This document shows, one piece after another, positions 26,476 through 34,961 of a DNA stretch of 64,000 bases. This stretch comes from Sphaerisporangium album (GTDB lineage: Bacteria > Actinomycetota > Actinomycetes > Streptosporangiales > Streptosporangiaceae). The stretch is from the NCBI RefSeq assembly GCF_003323745.1, contig NZ_QOIL01000017.1:1-64000 (forward strand), written 5' to 3'. Position 1 is the first letter of the stretch; every line of letters starts with the position of its first letter. Below the pieces are notes generated by a model. The model saw only the letters and a program-made list of their open reading frames with translations, did not search any database and had not been told where the DNA came from. The translations under genes were made by a program, and so were the position numbers.

Positions 26476-26825
26476 GGCGGTACTCCTGGATCGCCGAATT
26501 CCTGTACCACTCGTGCCCGCCGGAGGGCGTCCCGCGTCCCCGGCGGGTTCCTCACGGCTCGCGCCTCCCTGCCAGGGCCGTCGTCCGCCGTCCGCGTGCC
26601 ACGGCGGACGGATGCGCCGCGTCCGCCGCCACGCGGACGCGCGGGCTTTCCCTCGGAGCCCGGCCCTGGGCTCCCAACCGTAGCGAAACGGGGGCCTGTA
26701 GCGCGAAATTTCACCACTTGCGGCTACTGGAACCGGGAATTTCGCCCTCGCGCGGCCGCACGGCGCGGGGAGATGATGCGGGAAGGCACCCGTCCTCGCC
26801 GACGGCCGACCCCGGGAGCACATCC
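26476..26825. other. Divergent regulatory region between the XRE and ECF sigma genes
   Basis: About 350 bases without a gene. It holds two similar AT-rich motifs, GAAATTTC (26705-26712) and GGAATTTC (26736-26743), 31 bp apart, about three helical turns. An ECF-like -35 GGAACC (26729-26734) lies between them, but no convincing ECF -10 follows. It probably carries both promoters. Confidence 0.4.
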
Positions 26826-27398
26826 ATGGTGGACGTCTTCCACAGCCCGCGCGGGCGGCGGGGCCTGTTCCGCCGCGCACGTCCACGGAAGCCGGAGGAC
26901 GAGGCGATCGTCTCCGAGCTGTACCGCACCTACCACCGGCCGCTGCTCGCGTTCGCGGCGCGGCTGACCGGAGGGGACCTCCAGTGGGCCGAGGACGTCG
27001 TCCAGGAGACCATGATCAGGGCCTGGCGCAGCGCGGCCGAGCTGGAGCCCGGGGCGTCGTCACTGATGCCGTGGCTGGCCACCGTCGCCAGGCGCATCGT
27101 GATCGACGAGACGCGCCGCAGGGACGCGCGGCCGCGTGAGGCGGGCGCCCTGCCGCTGGACCACACCCCGGAGCCCGACCGCACCGACGACCTGCTGCGG
27201 CAGGTGGTCGTCTCGGAGGCGCTGAAGTCCCTGTCGCGCGCCCACCGGGAGATCCTCGACGAGACGATCCTGCGGGACCGGTCGGCGAACGAGGCCGCCG
27301 CGGTGCTCGGCATTCCGCTCGGCACGGTGAAGTCGCGGGTGTACTACGCCCTTCGCGCGCTGCGCGCCGCGCTGGAGGAAAGAGGCGTGACCACCTGA
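26826..27398 (+). CDS. ECF-subfamily RNA polymerase sigma factor
   Basis: About 190 residues. Region 2 begins near residue 28 with VSELYRTYHRPLLAFAARLTGG and contains DVVQETMIRAWR, the -10-recognition helix. Region 4 (about 125-185) has the helix-turn-helix ANEAAAVLGIPLGTVKSRVYYALRAL for -35 recognition. ATG 26826 has GGGAG 8 bases upstream. The N-terminal 25 residues are very basic. No anti-sigma factor gene follows, unlike many ECF operons; the next gene is a serine hydrolase 470 bases away. It may be linked functionally to the divergent XRE gene. Confidence 0.9.
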   Translation: MVDVFHSPRGRRGLFRRARPRKPEDEAIVSELYRTYHRPLLAFAARLTGGDLQWAEDVVQETMIRAWRSAAELEPGASSLMPWLATVARRIVIDETRRRDARPREAGALPLDHTPEPDRTDDLLRQVVVSEALKSLSRAHREILDETILRDRSANEAAAVLGIPLGTVKSRVYYALRALRAALEERGVTT

Positions 27399-27866
27399 CG
27401 CGGCGGCCGGTCCTGCCGTGCCGCCGGCCATGCGCCGGGACCGCCACGGACGGGACGGCATCGCTCACGCTCGGGATGTGACCTGGCATTTTAACGGCCG
27501 GCCCCGGCGAGGGCCACATTTCCATCTGTGTACTTTTACCGGTTCACGGATTGAACCTTTCTCCCCCCGCGCTCCGTACTAAGGCCGGAAAGCACGAACG
27601 GGCGCCCCGGCGCCCGGGAGTGCCGCCCCCGCCCGCCCGACGCGGCCGGCCCGCCCTACGGCCGCCCGGCGCGAGGCCCGCTGACGGCGCCCGCCGCACC
27701 GGCCGTGACCCGGTGCGGCGGGCGCCTTGCCGTCCAGGACGATCGCGCCCGCGCCGCATATTCGCTGGAGACGGCCGGCGAGGGACATATACCGTGTCCC
27801 GGTCGACGACCGCCGAGCGTCCCGCGCGCCCGCGCGAACGACGCGTGATGAGAAGGAAGACGGGCG
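27399..27866. other. Intergenic region after the sigma factor
   Basis: About 470 bases without a credible gene. It contains an AT-richer patch (27485-27560) and two strong hairpins: GGGCGCC/GGCGCCC at 27600-27615, and a 17-bp perfect stem at 27686-27726 (listed separately). The promoter of the following hydrolase probably lies after 27726. Confidence 0.5.
27686..27726. terminator. Strong 17-bp hairpin terminator
   Basis: Perfect 17-bp inverted repeat beginning GGCGCCCGCCGCACCGG, with a 7-base loop (27703-27709). Very stable I-shaped terminator, as actinomycetes often use, most likely for the sigma factor transcript. Confidence 0.6.
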
Positions 27867-29009
27867 ATGGAACACAGCGGATGGGCCGACGAACGGTTCG
27901 GAGCGGTCGCGGACGCCTTCGCGCGGAACTTCGCCGACTTCGGCGAGCTGGGCGCGGCCGTCACCGTGTTCGCCGGGGGACGCGAGGTCGCGAACCTGTG
28001 GGGCGGGGTCGCGGACGGGCGGACCGGCCGGCCGTGGGACCGGGACACGATCGTGCCCGTGTTCTCCTGCGCCAAGGCCGTCGTCGGCGTTTGCGCGCAC
28101 CTCCTCGCCGAGCGGGGAGCGCTCGATCTCGACGCTCCGGTGGCCCGGTACTGGCCGGAGTTCGCGCGGGCGGGCAAGGAGGCGATCACGACCCGCATGG
28201 TGCTCGGCAACCGCGCTGGGCTGCCCGTCCTGGACCGCGTGCTGAGCTTCGAGGAGATCGCCGCGTGGACGCCGGTGGTCCACGCGATCGAGGAGCAGAA
28301 GCCGCTATGGGAGCCGGGCGCCGCCTACGAGTACCACGCGCACGTCTTCGGCTTCCTGGTCGGCGAGGTGATCCGGCGGGTCACCGGGCTCACCCCGGGC
28401 GCGTACTTCCGCCAGGCCGTCGCCAGCGAGCTGGGCTTGCGGACCTGGATCGGCCTGCCTCCGGAGGAGGTCCCGAATCTGGCACGGCTCGCCGAAGCAG
28501 AGGGCCGGCCCCCGATGCCCGGCCCCGAGACGCTGATCATGCGCATGGTGACGATGAACGGCGCGTTCGCCTTCCCCGGCCTGGAGGAGCCGCACGGCTG
28601 GAACGACCCCGCGCTGCTCGGCGCCGAGATCCCCGGCGCGGGCGCGGTCTCGTCGGCGCATGGCCTGGCCGCGTTGTACGCCGCCGCCGTGACCGGGGTG
28701 GACGGCTCGCCGCGGCTGCTCTCGCCGGACACCGTCACGAGCGCGGTGCGGGAGCTGTCGTCCGGCGTGACGTGGTCGGGCATGGACGCGGGCCAGCGCT
28801 GGGGATCGGGGTTCCTGCTCGACTCGTCCTTCCGTCCCATGCTGGGCCCGCGCAGCTTCGGCAACGACGGCGCGGGCGGGCAGTTCACCTTCGGGGACGA
28901 CGAGTACGGGGTGGGCTTCGCCTACGTCTCCAACCGGATGGTCGGCTACGGCGACGCGCGGGCCAACCGGCTCGTCTCGGCGGTCCGGGAGTGCCTGGCC
29001 GCCGCGTGA
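27867..29009 (+). CDS. Beta-lactamase-fold serine hydrolase (EstB-like esterase)
   Basis: About 380 residues of the class C beta-lactamase/EstB esterase family, cytoplasmic since no signal peptide is visible. The catalytic Ser-Lys pair is in VFSCAKAVV (SxxK) near residue 68. The Tyr of the YxN/YxH motif is in EYHAHVFGFL near residue 153, and a Gly-rich NDGAGGQFTF stands where the HxG/KTG-like strand is expected. LGNRAGLPVL also fits. Likely hydrolyses an ester or amide; the substrate is unknown. ATG 27867 follows GAAGGAAGACGGGCG. Single-gene unit. Confidence 0.87.
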   Translation: MEHSGWADERFGAVADAFARNFADFGELGAAVTVFAGGREVANLWGGVADGRTGRPWDRDTIVPVFSCAKAVVGVCAHLLAERGALDLDAPVARYWPEFARAGKEAITTRMVLGNRAGLPVLDRVLSFEEIAAWTPVVHAIEEQKPLWEPGAAYEYHAHVFGFLVGEVIRRVTGLTPGAYFRQAVASELGLRTWIGLPPEEVPNLARLAEAEGRPPMPGPETLIMRMVTMNGAFAFPGLEEPHGWNDPALLGAEIPGAGAVSSAHGLAALYAAAVTGVDGSPRLLSPDTVTSAVRELSSGVTWSGMDAGQRWGSGFLLDSSFRPMLGPRSFGNDGAGGQFTFGDDEYGVGFAYVSNRMVGYGDARANRLVSAVRECLAAA

Positions 29010-29138
29010 GCCGCGCGCGATCGGCGGGCTGATTCCCCGAGAAGCGGCCCAGCCCGCCGGCCGCGTCGGCGGCGCGACGGAAAGCGGGACAGCGCCTCAC
29101 GAATGCGCAAGGTGAGTGGTTAGTAGCGTTCCGGAGTG

Positions 29139-29154
29139 TTGACCGGTCGGTCAA
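29139..29154. promoter_or_regulatory. TetR-type operator before the SPW-TetR pair
   Basis: TTGACCGGTCGGTCAA is a perfect palindrome with 7-bp arms and a 2-base centre, 52-67 bases before the SPW gene. The form is typical of TetR-family operators, and a TetR gene is in the operon, so autoregulation is likely. Confidence 0.65.
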
Positions 29155-29205
29155 TCAGCGCGACGGTCGAGGGACCACGACACCTCTCTCATCCCGGAGG
29201 CAAGG

Positions 29206-29553
29206 ATGGACCTCTCCAAATCGTGGGCCGACGTCGTCGCGTTCCTCGCGGGCGTGGTGGCGGTACTCGCACCGTTCTTCTGGGCGGACGGCTCCCGGGC
29301 CGCCGGTCAGCCGCTGCTGCTGCTCGGCGGCCTCCTGCTCGTCTCCGCGCTCTGGACGCTCCTCGGGGCGGGCGGCGCGAGCTCCTGGGTGACGGCGGCC
29401 TTCGGGGCGCTGCTCGTCCTCTCTCCGTGGGCCTTCGGCTTCGACGGCGACGGCTCCGCCGCATGGACGGCGTGGATCGCCGGCGGCGCGACGGTTATCG
29501 TCGGGCTGTGGACGGCCCTTCAGACGCGCGGCCGCGTTCTGACGAACGCGTGA
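29206..29553 (+). CDS. SPW-repeat membrane protein
   Basis: About 115 residues with four short hydrophobic helices, matching the SPW repeat family (PF03779-like). The signature LSPWAFGF occurs near residue 71, and a partial first repeat with VLAPFFWADG lies near residue 20. Function of the family is unknown; it is a small integral membrane protein. GGAGGCAAGG precedes ATG 29206. It overlaps the TetR gene by a GTGA junction and probably shares regulation with it through the operator at 29139. Confidence 0.85.
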   Translation: MDLSKSWADVVAFLAGVVAVLAPFFWADGSRAAGQPLLLLGGLLLVSALWTLLGAGGASSWVTAAFGALLVLSPWAFGFDGDGSAAWTAWIAGGATVIVGLWTALQTRGRVLTNA

Positions 29554-30155
29554 TCAACCCGGCCATGTGGTCCCGGGCCGCCCCGCGGCGGTCCGGGGTC
29601 GGCGAGGCATGGCCGGACGCCCGCACCCGCATCCTGGACGCCGCCGAGGAGCTGTTCGCCGGCGGGGGTTACGACGCCACCGCGACGGCGGAGATCGCCA
29701 AACGCGCCGACGTGCCCAAGGGGCTCGTCTTCCACTATTTCCCCCGCAAGATCGACGTGCTGGTCACGCTCGTCGGGGAGCGCACGGGCATCGACGACAT
29801 GGGCGACGAGCCCGTCGAGGAGGTCCCGGCCGACCCGGCGGGCGCGCTGGCCAGGCTCGCGAGGCGCGTGCCCCTGCGCGCCTCGCCGGCCATGCGGCGC
29901 ATCCTGTTCCGTGAGGCCGACACCCACGGCTCGGTGCGCGAGCGGCTGCGCCACCTCAACGCCGAGATAATCCGCCGCGCCAGCTTCGTCCTGGAGCTCA
30001 CGCTTCCCGGCGGCCGGGGCGACGCCGCCCGCCTGGAGGCCGCGGCCGCCACCTTCGCCGCCGTCCTGCTCTACCAGGAAAGCCTGTGCCTGCTGACCGG
30101 GCACCACATCGATCCCGAGATGGTGGCCGACCTCATCGTCAGGGCCCTGACCTGA
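29550..30155 (+). CDS. TetR family transcriptional regulator
   Basis: About 201 residues. The N-terminal helix-turn-helix is visible in ARTRILDAAEELFAGGGYDATATAEIAKRADVPKGLVFHYF. The C-terminal helical domain binds an unknown ligand or dimerises. GTG 29550 overlaps the SPW stop (GTGA), suggesting translational coupling; ATG 29565 is the alternative and neither has a ribosome binding site. The palindrome at 29139 is its likely operator. Confidence 0.88.
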   Translation: MINPAMWSRAAPRRSGVGEAWPDARTRILDAAEELFAGGGYDATATAEIAKRADVPKGLVFHYFPRKIDVLVTLVGERTGIDDMGDEPVEEVPADPAGALARLARRVPLRASPAMRRILFREADTHGSVRERLRHLNAEIIRRASFVLELTLPGGRGDAARLEAAAATFAAVLLYQESLCLLTGHHIDPEMVADLIVRALT

Positions 30156-30311
30156 GGCTCGGTCGTCCTGGCGCGCGGGCGCGGCGACACCTCCGTTGAG
30201 CGGACTTTCCGGGCGGCGCCGCGGGCGCGCGGTGCCGGGGCGACACGCCCGGGGACGGGATCGTTCCAAACCTCCTTGCGGATCAAGTCGGCCCTGAATG
30301 ACCTGACAGGA

Positions 30312-30359
30312 GGGTAAATATCTTGTCATCGATGCATTTACCCTTAGGAAAGTTTCCTA
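30312..30359 (+). promoter_or_regulatory. Two nested palindromes upstream of the LPMO gene
   Basis: TAGGAAAGTTTCCTA (30345-30359) is a perfect 15-bp palindrome 36-50 bases before the LPMO ATG. Just upstream, GGGTAAAT (30312-30319) and ATTTACCC (30336-30343) form a second inverted repeat with a 16-base spacer. The segment is AT-rich. It is probably the control region for chitin-linked expression; the binding proteins are unknown. Confidence 0.55.
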
Positions 30360-30394
30360 CAGAATTGGAGGCACCCCCCAGCAAAGGAGCAGAC

Positions 30395-30904
30395 ATGCGA
30401 AGAGCGATGACCCTCCTCTCCGCCCTGGTGATGGCCATCGGCGCCACGGTGTTCGTCACCAGTCCCGCCTACGCGCACGGCTACATCTCCTCACCGCCGA
30501 GCCGGCAGGCCAACTGCGCCCAGGGCAAGGTGCCCAACTGCGGCGACATCATCTGGGAGCCGCAGAGCGTCGAGGGCCCGAAGGGCCTGCGCAACTGCCA
30601 CGGCAACGTCGCGCGGTTCGCGCAGCTCAGCGACGAGAGCAAGCCGTGGCCCGTCGCCCGCGTGGGTAAGACGGTCACGTTCAACTGGGTGCTCACCGCC
30701 CGCCACGCCACCAGCACGTGGGAGTACTACATCGGCGGCACCCGCGTCGCGCTGTTCAACGACGGCGGCCGCCAGCCCGGCGCGACCGTGTCCCACACCG
30801 TGAACCTCGGCAGCGCGACCGGCAGGCAGAAGCTCCTGGCGATCTGGAACATCGCCGACACCGCGAACGCCTTCTACTCCTGCGTCGACCTGCAGATCAG
30901 CTAG
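30395..30904 (+). CDS. AA10 lytic polysaccharide monooxygenase (chitin-type, secreted)
   Basis: Secreted copper enzyme that oxidatively cleaves chitin or cellulose chains; 169 residues. The 27-residue signal peptide ends AYA, leaving the mature His1 in HGYISSPPSRQANC. The second histidine of the copper brace is in TARHATSTWEYY. Four cysteines (ANC, PNC, RNC, YSC) can form two disulfides. It is a single catalytic domain without a carbohydrate-binding module. ATG 30395 with AAAGGAG is used rather than the upstream 30323. HGYISSPPSRQ and the size fit chitin-active members, and ngcEFG in the same window supports chitin use. Substrate specificity is not proven by sequence. Confidence 0.93.
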   Translation: MRRAMTLLSALVMAIGATVFVTSPAYAHGYISSPPSRQANCAQGKVPNCGDIIWEPQSVEGPKGLRNCHGNVARFAQLSDESKPWPVARVGKTVTFNWVLTARHATSTWEYYIGGTRVALFNDGGRQPGATVSHTVNLGSATGRQKLLAIWNIADTANAFYSCVDLQIS

Positions 30905-31064
30905 TCAATCGCCGTCGCGCGGCCCTGCCCGCGCCGGCGGCCCGAGAAGTTCGGTCCCGCCCCCGCCACGGCGGGACCGGACGGCCGGGCCCATGGAGGA
31001 CCGGGACGACCGGGACCGCGGGATGGCATGGACGGAAATGATCCAGTTCGCTACGTTGCCACCC

Positions 31065-32186
31065 ATGATGCTGCGAACCGCACTCGGCGTCGCGTCGGCC
31101 ATCGGCGTCCTGCTCGCGACGATGCCGGCCCTGTCAACGGCCCCCGCGCTCGCCGGGACGGAACCCTCCGCCCCTCCTGCCGCGGAACGGACACCGCCTG
31201 CCCCCCGCCTCACGTGGGAACTCGCCCCGACGGGCAGCACCGCGCGCCTGCGCGGGCTGTCCCCCGTGAGCGGCCGGGTCGCGTGGGCGTCCGGCTCCCT
31301 CGGCACCGTGCTGCGCACCGAGGACGGCGGGCGGCACTGGACGGCCGCCGGCCCGCCCGGCACCTCCGCGCTGGAGTTCCGGGACGTCGAGGCGTTCGAC
31401 TCCCGCACCGCCGTGGTCCTTTCCATCGGCGAGGGCGCCGACTCCCGGGTGTACCGCACCGAGGACGGCGGGCGCACCTGGGCGGAAACGTTCCGCAACG
31501 ACGAGCCGCGCGCCTTCTACGACTGCATGGCCTTCTTCGACCGCAGGCACGGCCTGGCGATGAGCGACCCGGTCGACGGGCGGTTCCGCGTCCTGTCCAC
31601 CGACGACGGCGGGCGGAGCTGGCGCGTGCTGCCCTCCTCCGGCATGCCGGAGGCCCTTCCCGGCGAGGCGGGCTTCGCCGCGAGCGGCCAGTGCCTGGTC
31701 ACGGCGGGCGGACGGGACGTGTGGCTGGCCTCCGGCGGAGGCGCGCGCTCGCGGGTCTTCCACTCGCGTGACCGGGGCCTGACCTGGCAGGTGTCCGACA
31801 CGCCCGTCCCCGCGGGTGACCCCGCGCGCGGCGTCTTCGCGCTGGCGTTCCGCGACCCCTGGCACGGCGTGGCCGTCGGCGGCGACTACCGTACCGGCCA
31901 GGCCTCGCCGGACGCCGCCGCGCTGACCGGGAACGGCGGCGCCACCTGGACGCGCGCCGCCGCGCCGCCCCCCGCCTACCGCTCGGGCGTCACCTGGCTG
32001 CCCCTGCTGCCGTTCGCCGCGATCGCGGTCGGCCCCACCGGCAGCGACCTCACGGTGGACGCCGGCAAGGCGTGGCGGACGTTCGACACCGGCTCGTTCG
32101 ACACCGTGGCCTGCGCCCCCGACCTGAGCTGCTGGGCGGCCGGCGAGAAGGGCCGCGTCGCCAGGCTGTCCCTCCGCCCGTCCTGA
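31065..32186 (+). CDS. Secreted BNR/YCF48-like beta-propeller protein
   Basis: About 373 residues with a signal peptide (hydrophobic core ASAIGVLLATMPALSTAPALA). The body is a series of Asp-box-like repeats typical of sialidase/YCF48 propellers: RTEDGGRHWTAAG, RTEDGGRTWAETF, STDDGGRSWRVLP and HSRDRGLTWQVSD. Homologues are annotated as oxidoreductases or photosystem-stability-like proteins without proof of activity, so the role is open. Two Cys pairs may be disulfides. ATG 31065 is preceded by TACGTT at leaderless distance and no ribosome binding site. Stands alone. Confidence 0.8.
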   Translation: MMLRTALGVASAIGVLLATMPALSTAPALAGTEPSAPPAAERTPPAPRLTWELAPTGSTARLRGLSPVSGRVAWASGSLGTVLRTEDGGRHWTAAGPPGTSALEFRDVEAFDSRTAVVLSIGEGADSRVYRTEDGGRTWAETFRNDEPRAFYDCMAFFDRRHGLAMSDPVDGRFRVLSTDDGGRSWRVLPSSGMPEALPGEAGFAASGQCLVTAGGRDVWLASGGGARSRVFHSRDRGLTWQVSDTPVPAGDPARGVFALAFRDPWHGVAVGGDYRTGQASPDAAALTGNGGATWTRAAAPPPAYRSGVTWLPLLPFAAIAVGPTGSDLTVDAGKAWRTFDTGSFDTVACAPDLSCWAAGEKGRVARLSLRPS

Positions 32187-32194
32187 GCGCGCCC

Positions 32195-32225
32195 GGTCGG
32201 GCGGGCCTAAAGGACCCGCCCGACC
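32195..32225. terminator. Bidirectional hairpin terminator
   Basis: Perfect 11-bp stem GGTCGGGCGGG/CCCGCCCGACC with a 9-base loop at the junction of two convergent genes. It overlaps the last codons of the methyltransferase. Confidence 0.6.
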
Positions 32226-33013
32226 CCGCACAGAAAGTAGGCGGAGACCTTCTCCAGGGCGGGCGTGGTCACCGGGTCGTCCGAGCGCCACTGGTGCAGG
32301 TTCACCAGGCCCGGCTCGACCAGGTCGAGCCCTTCGAAGAACGGCCGGATCTCGCGGGACATCCGCGCGACGAACTGCGCGGAGGCGCTGTTGTAGACGC
32401 GCTCCACGCCGGGGGCCGACTGCGGGCGCTCGTCGATGGCGACGTGGGAGATGGCCATGTAGCTGCCGGGGGGCAGCTCGCCGCGGATCTTCGCGATGAT
32501 GCCGGCCGGGTCGTCGGAGTCCTCGATGAAGTGGACGATGGCCAGCAGGAGCACGGCGATGGGCTGGTCGAAGTCGAGGTGCTCGCGCAGCTGGTGGTTG
32601 CCCATGATCTCCGCCGGGCGCCGCAGGTCGCCCTCGACCACCAGCACCTGGGGGCTGTCCTGCAGCAGGGCGCGCGCGTGGACGAGCACCTGCGGGTCGT
32701 TGTCGACGTAGACCGTGCGGGCGCCGGGGGCGTACTCGGCGGCCACCTGGTGCACGTTGCGCTGCGTCGGCAGCCCGGCGCCGATGTCGAGGAACTGGCG
32801 GATGCCCTGCTCGGCCAGGAAACGCACGGCCCGGAGGAGAAACGCCCGATTCTCGCGGATGCCAATGGGAATTTCCGGGACGAACCTCAGCACCTTCTCG
32901 GCGGCTTCCCGGTCGGCGGGCAAATTGTCCTTGCCGCCCAGCCAGTAGTCGTACATGCGCGCCGCGTTCGGGACATTCGGGTCGAAACCTCTACCGAACT
33001 GCGCCGGGTTCAT
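32207..33013 (-). CDS. SAM-dependent methyltransferase, PF04672 family (copy 1)
   Basis: About 268 residues of the actinobacterial S-adenosyl methyltransferase family (formerly DUF574). Hallmarks are AARMYDYWLGGKDNLPADRE near the start, the SAM-binding FLDIGAGLPTQRNVH, and VYVDNDPQVLVHARALL. ATG 33013 is preferred to GTG 33016 because GGAGG is 6 bases before it. Biological substrates of the family are mostly unknown. Two paralogues lie at 39.1 and 40.0 kb. It is convergent with the BNR gene and divergent from the MFS gene. Confidence 0.92.
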   Translation of the reverse strand: MNPAQFGRGFDPNVPNAARMYDYWLGGKDNLPADREAAEKVLRFVPEIPIGIRENRAFLLRAVRFLAEQGIRQFLDIGAGLPTQRNVHQVAAEYAPGARTVYVDNDPQVLVHARALLQDSPQVLVVEGDLRRPAEIMGNHQLREHLDFDQPIAVLLLAIVHFIEDSDDPAGIIAKIRGELPPGSYMAISHVAIDERPQSAPGVERVYNSASAQFVARMSREIRPFFEGLDLVEPGLVNLHQWRSDDPVTTPALEKVSAYFLCGVGRVL

Positions 33014-33115
33014 CACTGGCCTCCACAGGTCCGCTTCACACGGGGGATCTTAACAAGTCACCGTGAATATCCGTGTATGTAGAAAAGAGCTACGACACGG
33101 TGTCATGATCTTCCC

Positions 33116-34456
33116 ATGGCCGCACCCCCCACGCGCCGTGTGCTGGGCGCGCAGCTCGCCGACGGCATCACCAAGGGCAACATGTGGGCGCTGCTGTCCA
33201 TGGCCACGGTGAGCACCGCGGTGATCTCGTTCCTCCCCTCGGCCCAGCCGCACATCCTCACCACGATCCTCGGCGTGCCCGAGTCCTCCCAGGGCACCAC
33301 CGTGGGCGTGCTCGGCTTCGCCGCCGAGCTCGCGATGATCCTCAGCCTGGCCTGGTACGGCGCGCTCGCCGACCGCTTCGGGCGGCGGCTCATCGTGACC
33401 GCCGGCATGCTGCTGTGCGCCGCGGGCACGGCCCTGTTCCCCTTCGCGGGGAACACCGCCGTGCTGGTCGCGCTGCGCGTGGTGTTCGGCCTCGGCGTGG
33501 CGGCGCTCAACGCCATGCTCTCGACCATCGCGATCGACTACGTGCGCACCCGCTCGCGCGGCAAGTCCTACGGGCTCACCGGCGTCTTCGGCGGGATCGG
33601 CGCCGTCGTCGCCGTGCTGGTGCTCGTCAAGCTGCCGGTGACGCTGGAGGGGGGCGGCATGTCCCCGGTGGCGGCGACCCGGCTGGCGTTCCTGCTCATC
33701 GCCGCCGGCATCCTCGTGGCCGCCTGGCTGCTCTGGCTCACGCTCTCCCGCGCACAGGTGAGCGAGACGGCCGTGCGCGTCCCGCTCCCCCGCCTCGTAC
33801 GCGAGGGCGTCGCGCTCGTGCGCGACCCCGGCGTCGCGCTGTCGTACGCGGCCTCGTTCGTCGCGCGCGCGGACCTCGCCATCGTGGTCAGCTTCATGAC
33901 GCTGTGGATCTCCGACTACGCGACCTCCGAGCGCGGGATGTCCAGCGCGGAGGCGCTGGCCAGGGCGGGGGCCGTCGTCGGCGTGTCCCAGACCGTCGCG
34001 CTGCTCTGCGCCCCGGTGTTCGGCTGGCTGGGCGACCGGATGCCCCGCCACAACCTCGTCATCCTCGCCCAGGCCCTGGCCGCCGTGGCCTACCTGTCGA
34101 CGCTGCTCGTCGAGGACCCGCTCGGCGGCGGCATGATGCTGGTGGCGGTGCTCATCGGCGTCGGCGAGATCGCGGGCATCACCACCGCGGGGCCGCTGCT
34201 GGCCCAGCAGGTGCCGGCGGAGGTGCGCGGGTCGGCGTTCGGCGTGCACACGCTGTGCGGTGCCGCGGGCATCATGGTCATCTCGGCGCTCGGGGGCGTG
34301 CTGTACGACACCTGGCGGCCGGCCGGGCCGTTCGTCGTCGCCGGCGTCGCCGGGCTGCTGGTCGTGACGCTCGGGCTGGTGGTACGGCGGCGGGTCGCGC
34401 CCCGCGCGGAGGCGGACCTGGCGCGCGAGGCCGTGCCGGCGGGCCCGACCGGCTGA
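33116..34456 (+). CDS. MFS transporter
   Basis: About 446 residues with 12 predicted transmembrane helices, of the major facilitator superfamily. The loop between helices 2 and 3 has the MFS motif GALADRFGRRL near residue 83, and the repeated loop in the second half is GWLGDRMPRHN. The substrate is unknown; sugar or drug efflux types are both possible. No ribosome binding site precedes ATG 33116; CATGAT 7 bases upstream could be the -10 of a leaderless transcript. It is divergent from the PF04672 methyltransferase. Confidence 0.88.
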   Translation: MAAPPTRRVLGAQLADGITKGNMWALLSMATVSTAVISFLPSAQPHILTTILGVPESSQGTTVGVLGFAAELAMILSLAWYGALADRFGRRLIVTAGMLLCAAGTALFPFAGNTAVLVALRVVFGLGVAALNAMLSTIAIDYVRTRSRGKSYGLTGVFGGIGAVVAVLVLVKLPVTLEGGGMSPVAATRLAFLLIAAGILVAAWLLWLTLSRAQVSETAVRVPLPRLVREGVALVRDPGVALSYAASFVARADLAIVVSFMTLWISDYATSERGMSSAEALARAGAVVGVSQTVALLCAPVFGWLGDRMPRHNLVILAQALAAVAYLSTLLVEDPLGGGMMLVAVLIGVGEIAGITTAGPLLAQQVPAEVRGSAFGVHTLCGAAGIMVISALGGVLYDTWRPAGPFVVAGVAGLLVVTLGLVVRRRVAPRAEADLAREAVPAGPTG

Positions 34457-34533
34457 ACCGCTCCCCCGCGGACGGTGAACCCGGGGGACGGAGTGCCCGC
34501 CCGTCGCGCGGCCGGCCTTGGACGGCGCCCTGG

Positions 34534-34606
34534 CCGGCGTGCCGACACCCGCCGCACCAACGGGCACCGGCACGCCGGGGTCACCCGGCGCCCGCACGCG
34601 GGCGCC
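34534..34606. terminator. Double hairpin between convergent transcripts
   Basis: Two hairpins: CCGGCGTGCCG (34534-34544) pairing with CGGCACGCCGG (34568-34578), and GGCGCCCG/CGGGCGCC with a 4-base loop (34587-34606). They separate the MFS gene from the leftward unknown operon. Confidence 0.5.
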
Positions 34607-34697
34607 GAGTCTTGAGCGCGGCCGATGCTCAGGCCGTCGCGTTCACGTCACGACCCCATGGCCGCCACCAACGCCACGGCGGCCCGGGACCGCGGCA

Positions 34698-34961
34698 TCA
34701 TGGCCACCAGGCGAGACCCAGAAGGAACGACCGGCCCGACTCCTGACGGTCCGGCCCGGCGTCCTGCGTCCCGGCGTCGCCGGTGGTGTGCCCGGTGTGC
34801 TCCGAGTCGGCCGCGGCGGGCGCGGCTCCCCCGGCGGACGTCCCCATATCGATCACGTCGTCCATCCCGTCCTCGGTCGCGCCGTCCCCGTGGACCGGGC
34901 CGCCCTCGCGGGCGGCCGTGTCCTTGGGTTCGGCACTCGTATCGGCGTCAGCGCTCATCAT
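34698..34961 (-). CDS. Small acidic protein of unknown function (third gene of unknown operon)
   Basis: 87 residues, not recognised. The first 75 are strongly acidic and low in hydrophobics (EDGMDDVIDMG, ADSEHTGHTTGD), probably disordered. The last 12 end in the hydrophobic FLLGLAWWP, which could dock to a membrane or partner. ATG 34961 lies inside the end of the upstream gene (14-base overlap), suggesting translational coupling. Could be a spurious frame, but the overlap pattern argues for a real gene. Confidence 0.5.
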   Translation of the reverse strand: MMSADADTSAEPKDTAAREGGPVHGDGATEDGMDDVIDMGTSAGGAAPAAADSEHTGHTTGDAGTQDAGPDRQESGRSFLLGLAWWP

